DNA of 64,000 nucleotides from Clostridia bacterium (GCA_900771085.1 CAAGMR010000014.1:8816-72815), one strand, 5' to 3'; positions 1 to 8,739 are shown, numbered from the stretch's first letter. Program-made: numbers and translations. Notes: generated from the letters alone by a model not told the origin.

Positions 1-10
1 AAAATTTTAT

Positions 11-26
11 TGACATATGTTTGTCA
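11..26 (+). promoter_or_regulatory. Candidate NiaR operator upstream of nadB
   Basis: A perfect inverted repeat TGACA-N6-TGTCA lies just upstream of the nadB promoter. The niacin-responsive repressor NiaR is encoded as the third gene of the operon and in Bacillota it represses NAD synthesis genes, so this is the obvious operator. A second short palindrome (AGGT-N4-ACCT, 38-49) sits between the -35 and -10 boxes. Assignment to NiaR is inference. Confidence 0.5.
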
Positions 27-31
27 GGTGA

Positions 32-60
32 TTGTCTAGGTGTAAACCTTGTGATATAAT
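32..60 (+). promoter_or_regulatory. Sigma-A type promoter of the nad-pro operon
   Basis: The -35 box TTGTCT (32-37) is separated by 17 bp from a perfect -10 box TATAAT (55-60). A TTGACA at 10-15 is too far from the -10 box to be its partner and probably belongs to the operator palindrome. No other promoter or terminator is evident until 6402. Confidence 0.7.
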
Positions 61-105
61 TATCGCAAATTTTAACTTGTTAAAGCTCAATTGGAGGCTA
101 AAACA

Positions 106-1428
106 ATGAAGACAGAGATATTAATCGTAGGCAGCGGATGTGCCGGTTTATACTGCGCACTTCAGTTCCCACAGGATAAGCAAATTACTCTTATTACAAA
201 GTCAAAGCTTGAAAACAGTGACTCTTATCTTGCTCAGGGCGGCATCTGCGTTCTCAAGGATGAGAATGACTTCGAATCTTACTTTGAAGATACAATGAAG
301 GCCGGTCATTACGAAAACGATAAAGAGTCAGTCAGCATCATGATCAGATCTTCTCAGGATGTTATCGGCGACCTTGTAAAATACGGTGTTGAATTCGAAA
401 CAGATCCATCTGGCGAGTTCCTCTTTACAAGAGAAGGCGCTCATTCAGACAAGCGAATTCTTTTCCACGATGACGTTACAGGTAAGGAAATCACCAGCAA
501 GCTCATAGCCAAGGTAAAGACTCTTCCAAATGTAACAATATGTGAAGATACCACTTTAATAGATGTAATAGAAAGTGATAACACCTGCTACGGCGCAGTC
601 GTTAAGACTGCGGACGGCAGCTTCGATACCGTCGAAGCTGACTACGTTGTTCTCGCTTGTGGCGGTGTCGGCGGACTCTTCGAACATTCCACCAACTTTA
701 CTCATATTACAGGTGACGGACTTGCCATCGCTCTCCGCCACAATATCGAAGTAAAAGATATCAACTATGTACAGATACATCCGACAACTCTTTATTCTGC
801 AGAACCTGAAGAGAGAAGCTTCCTTATTTCAGAGTCTGTTAGAGGCGAGGGTGCAAAGCTCTATGACAGGAACATGGAACGCTTTGTAGACGAACTTCTT
901 CCAAGAGATGTCGTTTCAAAAGCAATAATGGCACAGATGGAGAAAGACGGTACAGATTTTGTCTGGGAAGACCTCAGAACAATTCCTCAGGATGAGCTTC
1001 TCACTCACTTCCCTAATATCGTCGCTCACTGTAAAGAGAAGGGCTACGATGTTACTAAAGAGTGCATCCCTGTAGTTCCTGCTCAGCATTACTTCATGGG
1101 CGGTATTAAGGTTGACCATGTTGCAAAGACTTCAATGGACCAGCTTTATGCCGTAGGCGAGACAGCAAACAATGGCGTTCACGGCAGAAACAGACTGGCA
1201 AGTAATTCACTTCTTGAAAGCCTTGTATTTGCCAAGAGAGCTGCCAATGACATCTGCGAACACTATTCAGAACTTAAAAAGAATGAAAGCATCTTTGAGG
1301 ATTTCTCTTTTGATCTCTACAAGGACGAAGAAAAGCTCAGAGAAGATTATGGTAAGGCAGTAGTTGCAGAAATTGAAAGACAGGAGGCTTTAAACCCTAC
1401 AGGTCTTAAAGCCGGAAAGAGGTATTGA
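106..1428 (+). CDS. nadB: L-aspartate oxidase NadB
   Basis: Flavoenzyme that oxidises L-aspartate to iminoaspartate, the first step of de novo NAD synthesis; in anaerobes fumarate is the likely electron acceptor. The 440-residue protein has the FAD-binding GSGCAG at residues 9-14, a substrate-site HPTTLY near 225 and the succinate dehydrogenase/NadB signature HGRNRLASNSLLES near 359-372. The ATG at 106 is chosen because GGAGG (93-97) lies just upstream; an in-frame TTG at 91 overlaps that site. It is the first gene of the operon and nadC follows after 1 bp. Quinolinate synthase NadA, normally its partner, is not in this operon. Confidence 0.96.
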   Translation: MKTEILIVGSGCAGLYCALQFPQDKQITLITKSKLENSDSYLAQGGICVLKDENDFESYFEDTMKAGHYENDKESVSIMIRSSQDVIGDLVKYGVEFETDPSGEFLFTREGAHSDKRILFHDDVTGKEITSKLIAKVKTLPNVTICEDTTLIDVIESDNTCYGAVVKTADGSFDTVEADYVVLACGGVGGLFEHSTNFTHITGDGLAIALRHNIEVKDINYVQIHPTTLYSAEPEERSFLISESVRGEGAKLYDRNMERFVDELLPRDVVSKAIMAQMEKDGTDFVWEDLRTIPQDELLTHFPNIVAHCKEKGYDVTKECIPVVPAQHYFMGGIKVDHVAKTSMDQLYAVGETANNGVHGRNRLASNSLLESLVFAKRAANDICEHYSELKKNESIFEDFSFDLYKDEEKLREDYGKAVVAEIERQEALNPTGLKAGKRY

Positions 1429-1429
1429 T

Positions 1430-2284
1430 ATGTTTGATCCTATTACACTTAAATTAAATGTTGATCCTCTCATTATGGGAGCGCTTAAAGAAGATATTTC
1501 AAGCGAAGATGTTTCAACCAACAGCGTTATGCCTTATGCCAAAGAGGGCGAGGTTGATCTCATCTGCAAGCAGGACGGTATCATCTGCGGCCTCCAGATT
1601 TTTGAACGTACATTTAAACTTCTTGATGAAAACACAAGAGTTGAATTCTTTGTTTCAGAAGGCAGTGCAGTTAAAAACGGCGACCTTCTTGCAAAGGTAT
1701 ATGGAGACATCAGAGTTCTCCTCTGCGGTGAAAGAACAGCTCTTAACTACCTTCAGAGAATGAGCGGTATCGCAACTTACACATCTATGGTTGCAGCTCT
1801 TCTTGAGGGCACAGAAACAAAGCTTCTCGATACCAGAAAGACAACTCCGAACAACAGAATCTTTGAAAAGTATGCCGTAACAGTAGGCGGTGGAAACAAT
1901 CATCGCTACAACCTTTCAGACGGAGTACTTCTTAAGGATAACCATATCGGAGCAGCAGGCGGCGTAAAAGAAGCCATTGCTGCAGCAAAAGAGTATGCTC
2001 CTTTCGTAAGAAAGATAGAAGTGGAAGTTGAAACTCTTGAGATGGTAAAGGAAGCTGTTGAGGCCGGAGCAGACATTATCATGCTCGACAATATGGACCA
2101 TGAGACAATGGAAAAAGCCATGGCAATCATTGACGGCAAAGCTGAAGTTGAGGTTTCAGGCAATATTACAAAGGAAAATATTGCAAAGCTTACAGACCTC
2201 AAGGTTAACTTCATCTCAAGCGGAGCAATTACTTATTCTGCTCCAATCATGGATGTTTCACTTAAAAACTTACATGCCATTTAA
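1430..2284 (+). CDS. nadC: Nicotinate-nucleotide pyrophosphorylase (carboxylating) NadC
   Basis: Converts quinolinate and PRPP to nicotinate mononucleotide, CO2 and pyrophosphate in NAD synthesis. At 284 residues it has the usual family length. The family core RKTTPNNR (near residue 134) is followed by GGGNNHRYNLSDGVLLKDNH, which carries phosphate-binding and catalytic basic residues, and the C-terminal barrel has EVEVET and a late SSGAIT phosphate-binding turn. The start follows the nadB stop by one base, with AAAGAGG upstream, so the two genes are probably translationally coupled. Confidence 0.97.
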   Translation: MFDPITLKLNVDPLIMGALKEDISSEDVSTNSVMPYAKEGEVDLICKQDGIICGLQIFERTFKLLDENTRVEFFVSEGSAVKNGDLLAKVYGDIRVLLCGERTALNYLQRMSGIATYTSMVAALLEGTETKLLDTRKTTPNNRIFEKYAVTVGGGNNHRYNLSDGVLLKDNHIGAAGGVKEAIAAAKEYAPFVRKIEVEVETLEMVKEAVEAGADIIMLDNMDHETMEKAMAIIDGKAEVEVSGNITKENIAKLTDLKVNFISSGAITYSAPIMDVSLKNLHAI

Positions 2285-2311
2285 CCTGTTTCAATAATAA
2301 GGAGTATTATC

Positions 2312-2854
2312 ATGAAAGGCGAAGAGCGTAGAATGATTATCTACCAGACACTGAAGAGCAGTGGCAATCCGGTGTCAGGTACAACATTTTCAAAGCAGTT
2401 CGGCGTCAGCCGACAGGTAATAGTTCAGGATATTGCCCTTCTTCGTGCAGAAGGCAATGACATTGTCTCCACAAACCACGGATACCTTTTGTCTGAACAC
2501 TATAAGGCAAGCCGCATTTTCAAGGTTTGTCATACAGATGAACAGATAGAATCCGAGCTTAACGCAATTGTCGATCTTGGCGGAAAAGTAAAAGACGTTT
2601 TCGTTTCTCACAAGTATTACGGACTTTTACAGGTAGAACTCGGAATCAATTCCAGAGCAGATATTGCCAGGTATCTGGAAACAATAAAATCAGGCAAGTC
2701 AACTCCGTTGCTTAACCTTACTTCCGGTTATCACTATCACACTGTACTTGCGGAAGATGAGGCTATCCTTGACAGTATCCAGGAGTCACTTTCAGAAAAA
2801 GGCTTCCTTGCACAGCTTCAGGACTATGAACCTGTAGACTTCTGGAAAAACTAA
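2312..2854 (+). CDS. niaR: Niacin-responsive transcriptional repressor NiaR
   Basis: A 180-residue repressor with an N-terminal winged helix (HTH_11; recognition region about residues 21-45, containing FGVSRQVIVQDIALLR) and a C-terminal 3H domain. The histidines seen at about 99 (SHKYYG), 141 and 143 (GYHYHT) match the metal-binding histidines that name the 3H family. NiaR proteins sense nicotinic acid and repress NAD synthesis or niacin uptake genes. Its position directly after nadBC, with AGGAG before the ATG, implies autoregulation through the palindrome at 11-26. The operon continues into proline genes, so those may share NiaR control. Confidence 0.92.
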   Translation: MKGEERRMIIYQTLKSSGNPVSGTTFSKQFGVSRQVIVQDIALLRAEGNDIVSTNHGYLLSEHYKASRIFKVCHTDEQIESELNAIVDLGGKVKDVFVSHKYYGLLQVELGINSRADIARYLETIKSGKSTPLLNLTSGYHYHTVLAEDEAILDSIQESLSEKGFLAQLQDYEPVDFWKN

Positions 2855-2875
2855 GATACAAAAGAGGTAATAATT

Positions 2876-3640
2876 TTGCGTATAGTAATTAAAGTTGGTA
2901 CAACAACACTGGCACATGCAACAGGTAATCTCAATATCCGCCGTGTTGAAGAACTCTGCAAGGTTCTTTCAGATCTTAAAAATGCGGGTAATGATGTAGT
3001 GCTTGTTTCATCCGGAGCCATCGGAATGGGCGTTGGAAAACTTTCCCTTTCCGAGAAACCATCAGATATTCCGGGCAAACAGGCTGCAGCAGCAGTTGGC
3101 CAGTGCGAACTCATGTACACATACGACAAACTTTTCAGCGAATACAATCACGTTGTGGCACAGATTCTCCTTACCGGAGCAGATGTTAAAAACGAAGAAC
3201 GCTATACCAATTTCACCAATACAATAAACAGACTTCTCGAGATGAAAGTGCTGCCGGTAGTAAATGAAAACGATACCGTTTCCATCGATGAAATTCAGAT
3301 AGGTGACAACGATACTCTCAGTGCAATTGTTGCAAAGTCTATAGCGGCAGACGTACTTGTTATCCTTACAGATACAGAAGGTCTTTACACAGCAGACCCG
3401 AGAGAAGATAAAGATGCAAAACTTATTCCTGTTGTAGAGGAAATCACGGAGGACCTTATGAAGCTTGGCGGCGGTAGCGGCAGCAAGCAGGGCACAGGCG
3501 GTATGTTTACAAAGCTTCAGGCAGCCAGGATTGCCACCGAAGCAGGAACCGATACTGTTATCATCAACGGCAAGAATCCTGAGGCTCTCTACAATGTTAT
3601 TGATGGCAGGGAATTTGTAGGAACAACTTTCAAGGCTTAA
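2876..3640 (+). CDS. proB: Glutamate 5-kinase ProB, short form without PUA domain
   Basis: Phosphorylates L-glutamate to gamma-glutamyl phosphate, the committed step of proline synthesis. The 254-residue sequence has the amino-acid kinase core: IVIKVGTTTL at the N-terminus, SSGAIGMG near 45, NENDTVS near 129 and the GTGGMFTKLQAA segment near 205. It ends after the kinase domain and lacks the C-terminal PUA domain of the roughly 370-residue enterobacterial and Bacillus forms; domain-only ProB is common in other Bacillota. The start is TTG at 2876 behind AAGAGG. proA begins 12 bp after its stop. Confidence 0.95.
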   Translation: MRIVIKVGTTTLAHATGNLNIRRVEELCKVLSDLKNAGNDVVLVSSGAIGMGVGKLSLSEKPSDIPGKQAAAAVGQCELMYTYDKLFSEYNHVVAQILLTGADVKNEERYTNFTNTINRLLEMKVLPVVNENDTVSIDEIQIGDNDTLSAIVAKSIAADVLVILTDTEGLYTADPREDKDAKLIPVVEEITEDLMKLGGGSGSKQGTGGMFTKLQAARIATEAGTDTVIINGKNPEALYNVIDGREFVGTTFKA

Positions 3641-3652
3641 GTGAGGCACAAA

Positions 3653-4915
3653 ATGAACAGCACTATTGAGATTTGTAAACTGGCTAAGAAGGCAACAGGC
3701 GAGATAGCTGCTCTTTCCACAGAAAAGAAGAACAGCGTGCTCCTCAAGGTTGCAGACAATATGGAAAAGCATACAGCTGATATCCTTAAAGCAAATGCCG
3801 AAGATATTGAGGCAGCTACAGGAACAATATCAGATGTAATGATAGACAGACTTAAGCTTACCGAGGACAGAATTGCCGGTATGGCCGAGGGTATTCGCGC
3901 CCTCACCGAGCTTCCGGACCCCGTAGGTAAGAAAACCAATCCTTTCGTTCATGCCAACGGCATGAAAATCAGTAAGGTGTCAGTCCCTCTCGGCGTGGTT
4001 TCAATCATTTATGAGAGCAGACCAAATGTTACATCAGACGCTTTCGGACTTGCCTTCAAGGCAGGCAATACCTGTGTTCTCAGAGGCGGCAAGGAAAGCT
4101 ACAAGTCTTCTCATGCAATCGTCCTTGCAATCAAGGAAGCTTTAGAGGCAGAGGGCGTAACAGCTGAGGCCGTAAACCTTGTGTCCGATCTTACACATGA
4201 CAGCGCAAATACTCTTATGACTGCAGTTGGACTGGTTGATCTTCTCATTCCGAGAGGAGGATCGGGTCTCATTAAGCGCTGCGTGGAAAATGCAAAGGTA
4301 CCGTGCATCCAGACTGGCAGCGGAATCTGCCATGTTTATGTGGATGATTCTGCAGACCTCTCAAAGGCTCTGAAGATTGTAAACAATGCAAAGACTCAGA
4401 GACCTTCAGTATGCAATGCGGAAGAAGTATTACTCGTTCATTCCGCTGTAGCGGAAGAGTTCCTTCCGGCACTTAAGCAGTGCCTTGTTGAGGACCGCGA
4501 AGCGAAAGAGCTTACACCGGTAGAACTGAGACTCGATGAGCGCGCAGCGCTCATCATCGATGGTACTCCTGCAGGAGTAAGCGATTTCGACACAGAGTAC
4601 AACGATTACATTTTATCCATTAAGATAGTTGACTCGGTAGACGAGGCAATTGAACATATTCTTATGCATTCAACCGGTCACAGTGAAGCCATTGTAACCG
4701 AGACTCAGAGCAATGCCGACAAGTTCGTCATGGGCACTGATTCCGCTGCAGTATACGTAAATGCTTCCACACGCTTCACAGATGGCGGTGAATTCGGCCT
4801 TGGATGCGAGATGGGCATCTCAACTCAGAAGCTCCACGCTCGCGGTCCTATGGGCCTTGAAGAGCTTACTACATATAAATATGTAATAATTGGCGATGGC
4901 CAAATCAGAGAATAA
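3653..4915 (+). CDS. proA: Glutamate-5-semialdehyde dehydrogenase ProA
   Basis: NADPH-dependent reduction of gamma-glutamyl phosphate to glutamate 5-semialdehyde, the second step of proline synthesis. Aldehyde-dehydrogenase superfamily protein of 420 residues; the catalytic cysteine is C254 in RPSVCNAEE and the C-terminus has the FGLGCEMGIST and HARGPMGLEELTTYKY signatures of ProA. The ATG at 3653 is preferred because GTGAGG at 3641 serves as its ribosome binding site; a GTG start at 3641 would add four residues. It follows proB closely, and these two enzymes usually work as a complex because the intermediate is labile. Confidence 0.96.
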   Translation: MNSTIEICKLAKKATGEIAALSTEKKNSVLLKVADNMEKHTADILKANAEDIEAATGTISDVMIDRLKLTEDRIAGMAEGIRALTELPDPVGKKTNPFVHANGMKISKVSVPLGVVSIIYESRPNVTSDAFGLAFKAGNTCVLRGGKESYKSSHAIVLAIKEALEAEGVTAEAVNLVSDLTHDSANTLMTAVGLVDLLIPRGGSGLIKRCVENAKVPCIQTGSGICHVYVDDSADLSKALKIVNNAKTQRPSVCNAEEVLLVHSAVAEEFLPALKQCLVEDREAKELTPVELRLDERAALIIDGTPAGVSDFDTEYNDYILSIKIVDSVDEAIEHILMHSTGHSEAIVTETQSNADKFVMGTDSAAVYVNASTRFTDGGEFGLGCEMGISTQKLHARGPMGLEELTTYKYVIIGDGQIRE

Positions 4916-4934
4916 CCCCGAAGGAGGGAGCACT

Positions 4935-5741
4935 ATGTCCTACAAATACGGATTTATTGGCTCCGGAAATATGAGCTCGGCACTGGTATCAGCTCTTATT
5001 TCAAAAGTAGAACCGCAAGCAATTGCACTTTCCAACCGCACAGCTGTAAAGGTTGAAACCTTGTCAAAGACAACCGGTGCAGTTGTATCAACAAACGAAG
5101 AGATTGCAAAGTCCGCAAAGTACGTTGTTTTAGGCGTAAAACCACAGATGCTCGAGACTGTGCTGGAACCGCTGAAAGGCGAACTTAAGGCCAATGAGAA
5201 CCCGATTCTCGTTACCATGGCTGCGGGTACAAAGATAAAAACCATATGCGAGATGGCAGGCGGCGATTATCCTGTAATCAGAATCATGCCTAATACTCCT
5301 GTTGCTGTCGGCGCAGGCGTAATTCTTATCTCCAGAAACTCACTGGTATCAGATGAGGATTTCGAGACTTTTATTGGTGACTTCGAAAAGGCCGGTGTAA
5401 TCGTCCGCGTTGAAGAGGACATGATAGACGCAGGCTCTGTTATTTCCGGTTGCGGACCGGCATATGTTTATATGTTTATAGATGCCATGGCAAAGGCAGG
5501 GGAATCACTCGGCCTCAGCTATGAGACTGCGGCAACTCTCGCAAAGGCAACAGCCAGAGGCGCAGCTTTGCTTTCAGAGACTAAGGACGAGAGTCTTGAG
5601 AATCTTCGAATCGCAGTCTGTTCACCGGGCGGAAGCACAATTGAAGGCGTTAAGTCTTTCTTTGAGTCAGATCTCGACGACGTAGTATCAAAAGCTCTGA
5701 CTGCAGCATACAAAAGAACAAAGGAACTGGCAGGTGAATAA
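4935..5741 (+). CDS. proC: Pyrroline-5-carboxylate reductase ProC
   Basis: Reduces 1-pyrroline-5-carboxylate to L-proline with NAD(P)H, completing the pathway begun by proB and proA. The 268-residue protein has the N-terminal Rossmann motif GFIGSGNMSSAL (about 6-17), the dimer and substrate region GCGPAYVYMFIDA near 172, and the ProC signature SPGGSTIEGV near 231. The ATG at 4935 has AAGGAGGGAG just upstream; the longer open frame overlapping proA from 4890 is not needed. All three proline enzymes are consecutive, so the operon supplies a complete glutamate-to-proline route. Confidence 0.96.
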   Translation: MSYKYGFIGSGNMSSALVSALISKVEPQAIALSNRTAVKVETLSKTTGAVVSTNEEIAKSAKYVVLGVKPQMLETVLEPLKGELKANENPILVTMAAGTKIKTICEMAGGDYPVIRIMPNTPVAVGAGVILISRNSLVSDEDFETFIGDFEKAGVIVRVEEDMIDAGSVISGCGPAYVYMFIDAMAKAGESLGLSYETAATLAKATARGAALLSETKDESLENLRIAVCSPGGSTIEGVKSFFESDLDDVVSKALTAAYKRTKELAGE

Positions 5742-5744
5742 TCA

Positions 5745-6308
5745 GTGGGTTTCATAACCTTATTTCTCATTGCACTTGGCCTTGCCATGGATGCATTCTC
5801 AGTATCTGTCTGTAAGGGCCTTGCAAGCGGAAAGAAATCACCAAAGCTTGCTTTGCTTTGCGGTTTATGGTTTGGTTTCTTCCAGGCTCTTATGCCGGTT
5901 ATAGGCTATTTCCTTGGTTCAACATTCGCAGCTAAGATTGCTGCTGTGGACCACTGGATTGCTTTCATTCTTCTTGCTCTTATCGGTGGTAATATGATAA
6001 GAGAGGCTCTTTCAAAGGAAGAAGAGGAGGAAGCAACTGCAACTGCAGCTCCTGCTGAAATGCTTATGCTTGCAATTGCAACATCTATAGATGCTCTTGC
6101 CGTAGGTGTGACCTTTGCGTTTATGGAGACAAGTATCTGGCTCGATGTTGCTGTCATTGGTCTCGTGACCTTTGTAACGTCTTTTGCGGGTGTTTACATC
6201 GGCAGTATATTCGGTGAAAAGTATAGTAAGAGAGCCGAAATTGCAGGCGGTATCATCCTTATACTTATAGGCCTCAGAATACTTCTGACAGACCTCGGAG
6301 TGCTGTAA
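5745..6308 (+). CDS. mntP: Putative manganese efflux pump MntP
   Basis: Small integral membrane protein of 187 residues with about six hydrophobic segments and the internal two-fold repeat of the MntP (formerly UPF0059) family. Both repeat halves carry the conserved acidic motif: AMDAFSVSVCKG with D16, and SIDALAVGVTF with an aspartate near 115. Family members export Mn2+. The likely start is GTG at 5745, 3 bp after the proC stop, with AGGTGA upstream. Unlike many mntP genes there is no room for a yybP-ykoY riboswitch in front of it; it appears to be the last gene of the nad-pro operon, before the terminator at 6402. Confidence 0.88.
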   Translation: MGFITLFLIALGLAMDAFSVSVCKGLASGKKSPKLALLCGLWFGFFQALMPVIGYFLGSTFAAKIAAVDHWIAFILLALIGGNMIREALSKEEEEEATATAAPAEMLMLAIATSIDALAVGVTFAFMETSIWLDVAVIGLVTFVTSFAGVYIGSIFGEKYSKRAEIAGGIILILIGLRILLTDLGVL

Positions 6309-6401
6309 TAAATGACATTTATTTGTAACAGTTTGTAACTTTTGTACTTTTGCACAAAGATTTTAACATACGAAGCAGCGTTATTTCCAAAACAGAAATT
6401 A

Positions 6402-6430
6402 GGGCGGATTATTATCCGCCCTTTTCTTTG
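6402..6430 (+). terminator. Rho-independent terminator after mntP
   Basis: Perfect 8-bp stem GGGCGGAT / ATCCGCCC with a TATT loop (6402-6421), followed by TTTTCTTTGTTTT. It closes the seven-gene nad-pro-mntP operon. The remaining sequence up to 6480 shows no gene. Confidence 0.85.
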
Positions 6431-6480
6431 TTTTGTGGAATGTTTATGGCACTTTGCACAAAAAACGCATTTATAATTAT

Positions 6481-6509
6481 TTGACTTTACTGAATTGTGT
6501 TGATATACT
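6481..6509 (+). promoter_or_regulatory. Promoter of the 3D-domain gene
   Basis: TTGACT (6481-6486) and TATACT (6504-6509) with 17 bp spacing, about 50 bp upstream of the start codon at 6560. Confidence 0.65.
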
Positions 6510-6559
6510 GCGTCGCGTCAAGGTAATACGTCAGCTCTTATTCAAAAAGGAGACATTTG

Positions 6560-7564
6560 ATGATAGAACCTATTAGCGCTCCAAAGTTTATTGGATCAAT
6601 CAGAATTAAAGCTATTGCTTCTCTTCTGGTTATCGCAATTGCTTTAAGCACATTTGTAGCTGCAGGTGTACTTACAGCTTATTCCGTTAGCATTAAGGCA
6701 GACGGAGAAACAATGGAGCTTACGACAACAGAGCAGACTGTTAGTGCAGTCCTCGATGCAGCAGGAATAGAAGTCGGCGTCAATGACGCAGTTGACTCTT
6801 CAGAATTCGAAGTAGGTAAAAATTCCGACGAAGGAAACAGAATTACCGTTTATCGTGCTGCTAATGTCACAATTAAAGAAAATGATAAAACAGTTATGGA
6901 CCTTGTTGTAGCAGGTACCGTAAAAGATGCCATTGAACAGTCAGGCGTAATCGTAGATGAAAGAGATACAGTAAACTACGATTCAGATGTTGAACTTACC
7001 GATGGTATGACAATTGAGATTTTTCATGGCTTCCCTGTAGAGGTTAAGGCAGATGGAAAAACACAGAAAATTTACACATACGAGGGAAGAGTAAAAGACG
7101 TCCTTGACAACGCTGAAATTACCCTCGAAAAAGCTGATTCTGTGGAACCATCCCTTGAAACACCTCTTGAGGAAGGTATGACAATCAAGGTTAAGCGTGG
7201 TACTGAAAACAAGTCCGTTGTTCCAGGCAATACAAAGGGAGCACCTTCAGAGTATGTTGCAGTAATCAGAGGCTCAAGCACAGCTTATTCTGCAAGACCG
7301 GGTGCACTCACCGCTTCAGGTGTTCCTGCGGCTCGAGGCAGAGTAGCAGTTAACCCTAAGCAGATTCCTTATGGATCACAGCTTTACATTGTTTCAGATG
7401 ACGGCAGAGTTTATGGCTATGCTGTCGCTGCAGACACAGGCGGATTTGCCCGTCAGGGTTCAGCAGTAGTTGACCTTTACATGGACACAAATGCTGAATG
7501 CTGCCAGTGGGGTCGCCGCAACGTTACCATTTATGTTATCTCATGGGGTAACGGCAGAGTTTAA
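6560..7564 (+). CDS. YabE-like cell-wall protein with DUF348 repeats and 3D domain
   Basis: A 334-residue exported protein. Residues about 14-36 form a signal anchor, followed by three beta-grasp DUF348-type repeats (about 40-215, each with the ITVYR/IEIFH/IKVKR strand ending) and a C-terminal 3D domain (about 235-334). The 3D domain shows its conserved aspartates in AADTGG and VDLYMDT and the WG(R)R-x-V ending; it is related to MltA-type lytic transglycosylases. The G5 domain often found between these parts is not evident. The likely role is peptidoglycan remodelling, as in YabE/Rpf-like proteins. Start ATG 6560 behind AGGAG; an in-frame TTG lies directly before it. Single-gene unit with its own promoter and terminator. 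Confidence 0.85.
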   Translation: MIEPISAPKFIGSIRIKAIASLLVIAIALSTFVAAGVLTAYSVSIKADGETMELTTTEQTVSAVLDAAGIEVGVNDAVDSSEFEVGKNSDEGNRITVYRAANVTIKENDKTVMDLVVAGTVKDAIEQSGVIVDERDTVNYDSDVELTDGMTIEIFHGFPVEVKADGKTQKIYTYEGRVKDVLDNAEITLEKADSVEPSLETPLEEGMTIKVKRGTENKSVVPGNTKGAPSEYVAVIRGSSTAYSARPGALTASGVPAARGRVAVNPKQIPYGSQLYIVSDDGRVYGYAVAADTGGFARQGSAVVDLYMDTNAECCQWGRRNVTIYVISWGNGRV

Positions 7565-7576
7565 AATTCAAAAAAA

Positions 7577-7607
7577 GCTCGGAGGAATAGCCCTCCGAGC
7601 TTTTTTA
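7577..7607 (+). terminator. Terminator after the 3D-domain gene
   Basis: 9-bp stem GCTCGGAGG / CCTCCGAGC with a six-base loop, followed directly by TTTTTT. Confidence 0.92.
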
Positions 7608-7660
7608 ATTTATTTTAAAGTATTATAATTATATTTGTTTTGAACTTACGGGAAAGGGTG

Positions 7661-8281
7661 GTGATTGCTATAAGAGACCCGTATGAAGTTCTTGGCGTTC
7701 CTCGCGGCTCAAGCGAAGAGGAAGTTGCCAAAGCGTACAGGAAACTGGCCAAGCAGTATCACCCGGATCTTAACCCCGGAGATGAAACTGCCGCTAAAAA
7801 GATGAGCGAAGTCAATGAGGCTTATGACCGAATCAAAAAAGGCGAGACTCAGACTCCGTTTGGCTCTCAGGCATATGGCGGCGCAGGACAGAATCAATAT
7901 GGCGCAGCGGGAGCGGATGAGTTTTATGAATGGTTCAGAAGAGCTCAGCAGGAAGCTGCCAGAAGAAATGCCGAGGCAGGAAATCAACAGCAGCAGTATT
8001 ACACCGTAAGACGCGCAAGAGGCTGCGGATGCAGCAGATTCCTCCTGTGGTTCTTCGGATTACAGATTTTACTTTACTTCTTAATGAGTCTTCTGTTCGG
8101 ATCGCTCCTCGGAAGAAGCTATCGCGTTTACTACAGCAACGATACTGACAGAGACAGTCAGTACGAAAGCCAGTATCATTATATTGAGCCTGAATCAGGC
8201 AATAACCGTCAGATGTCATTCACGACAGATGACGGAACGGAATACCAGGTCGAATTTATGAATAACGAAAGGACGCTTTAA
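7661..8281 (+). CDS. Membrane-anchored J-domain (DnaJ-like) protein
   Basis: N-terminal J domain starting RDPYEVLGV, with the HPD motif near residues 34-36 that stimulates DnaK ATPase. A Gly/Gln/Ala-rich linker follows, then a cysteine pair (GCGCS) and one membrane segment (about 127-150, [16 protein letters not shown]), then a short polar tail. There is no DnaJ zinc-finger or C-terminal substrate domain, so it is a class C J protein that probably recruits DnaK to the membrane. The start is uncertain: GTG 7661 is reported, but AAAGGGTGGTGAT at 7653-7665 resembles a full ribosome binding site and would best serve ATA 7670, giving the family-typical N-terminus [10 protein letters not shown]. 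The next gene begins 2 bp after the stop. Confidence 0.82.
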   Translation: MIAIRDPYEVLGVPRGSSEEEVAKAYRKLAKQYHPDLNPGDETAAKKMSEVNEAYDRIKKGETQTPFGSQAYGGAGQNQYGAAGADEFYEWFRRAQQEAARRNAEAGNQQQQYYTVRRARGCGCSRFLLWFFGLQILLYFLMSLLFGSLLGRSYRVYYSNDTDRDSQYESQYHYIEPESGNNRQMSFTTDDGTEYQVEFMNNERTL

Positions 8282-8283
8282 AA

Positions 8284-8739
8284 TTGAAAGAGAAATTTGC
8301 AAAGTTTTCAGCAGGGAGAAATGGACTTGATGTGTGGAACTGTATATTGGCCGTTCTTACACTTGTTTTCATATTTGTATCGCTCATTAAAGAGAATTTC
8401 ATCTTTCTGATTTTTGCCGTTATTACTCTTATCATCTTTATCGTCAGAGCTCTTTCAAGAAATCTCGATAAAAGAAATAAAGAGAATGAAGTATGGGTTT
8501 ACGCCGGCAAATCAATTCGCAAGGAAACTGTTCTTGCGAAAAACCGCTGGAATGACAGAGGTACACATGTTTATAAGAAGTGCCCGAAATGTAAAAATGT
8601 ACTTCGTATGAAAAGACATAAAGGCGACAAGGAAGTTACATGCCCTTATTGTGCCAATCATTTTGTAGTTAAAATCCGTATTCCATCGGAAGAGGAAAAG
8701 GCTCAGAAAAAGGCAGGTAAGCAGAGCAGCACGAACTGA
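8284..8739 (+). CDS. Small membrane protein with C-terminal zinc ribbon
   Basis: 151 residues, function unknown. Two adjacent hydrophobic segments (about 17-35 and 38-57) are followed by a basic stretch and a zinc-ribbon pattern: C100-x2-C103 ... C120-x2-C123 in KCPKCKNVL and TCPYCANHF. The start is TTG 8284, 2 bp after the J-domain gene and with AAAGGA upstream, so the two are almost certainly cotranscribed and may act together at the membrane. No specific family is recognised. Confidence 0.7.
   Translation: MKEKFAKFSAGRNGLDVWNCILAVLTLVFIFVSLIKENFIFLIFAVITLIIFIVRALSRNLDKRNKENEVWVYAGKSIRKETVLAKNRWNDRGTHVYKKCPKCKNVLRMKRHKGDKEVTCPYCANHFVVKIRIPSEEEKAQKKAGKQSSTN

Noticed and set aside
10..15. 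TTGACA as the -35 box of the nadB promoter
   Set aside because: It is 39 bp from the only good -10 box; TTGTCT at 32-37 has the correct 17 bp spacing.
3062..3772. 236-codon minus-strand frame opposite proB/proA
   Set aside because: It is a shadow of two well-supported enzymes, is cysteine-rich without pattern and has no ribosome binding site.
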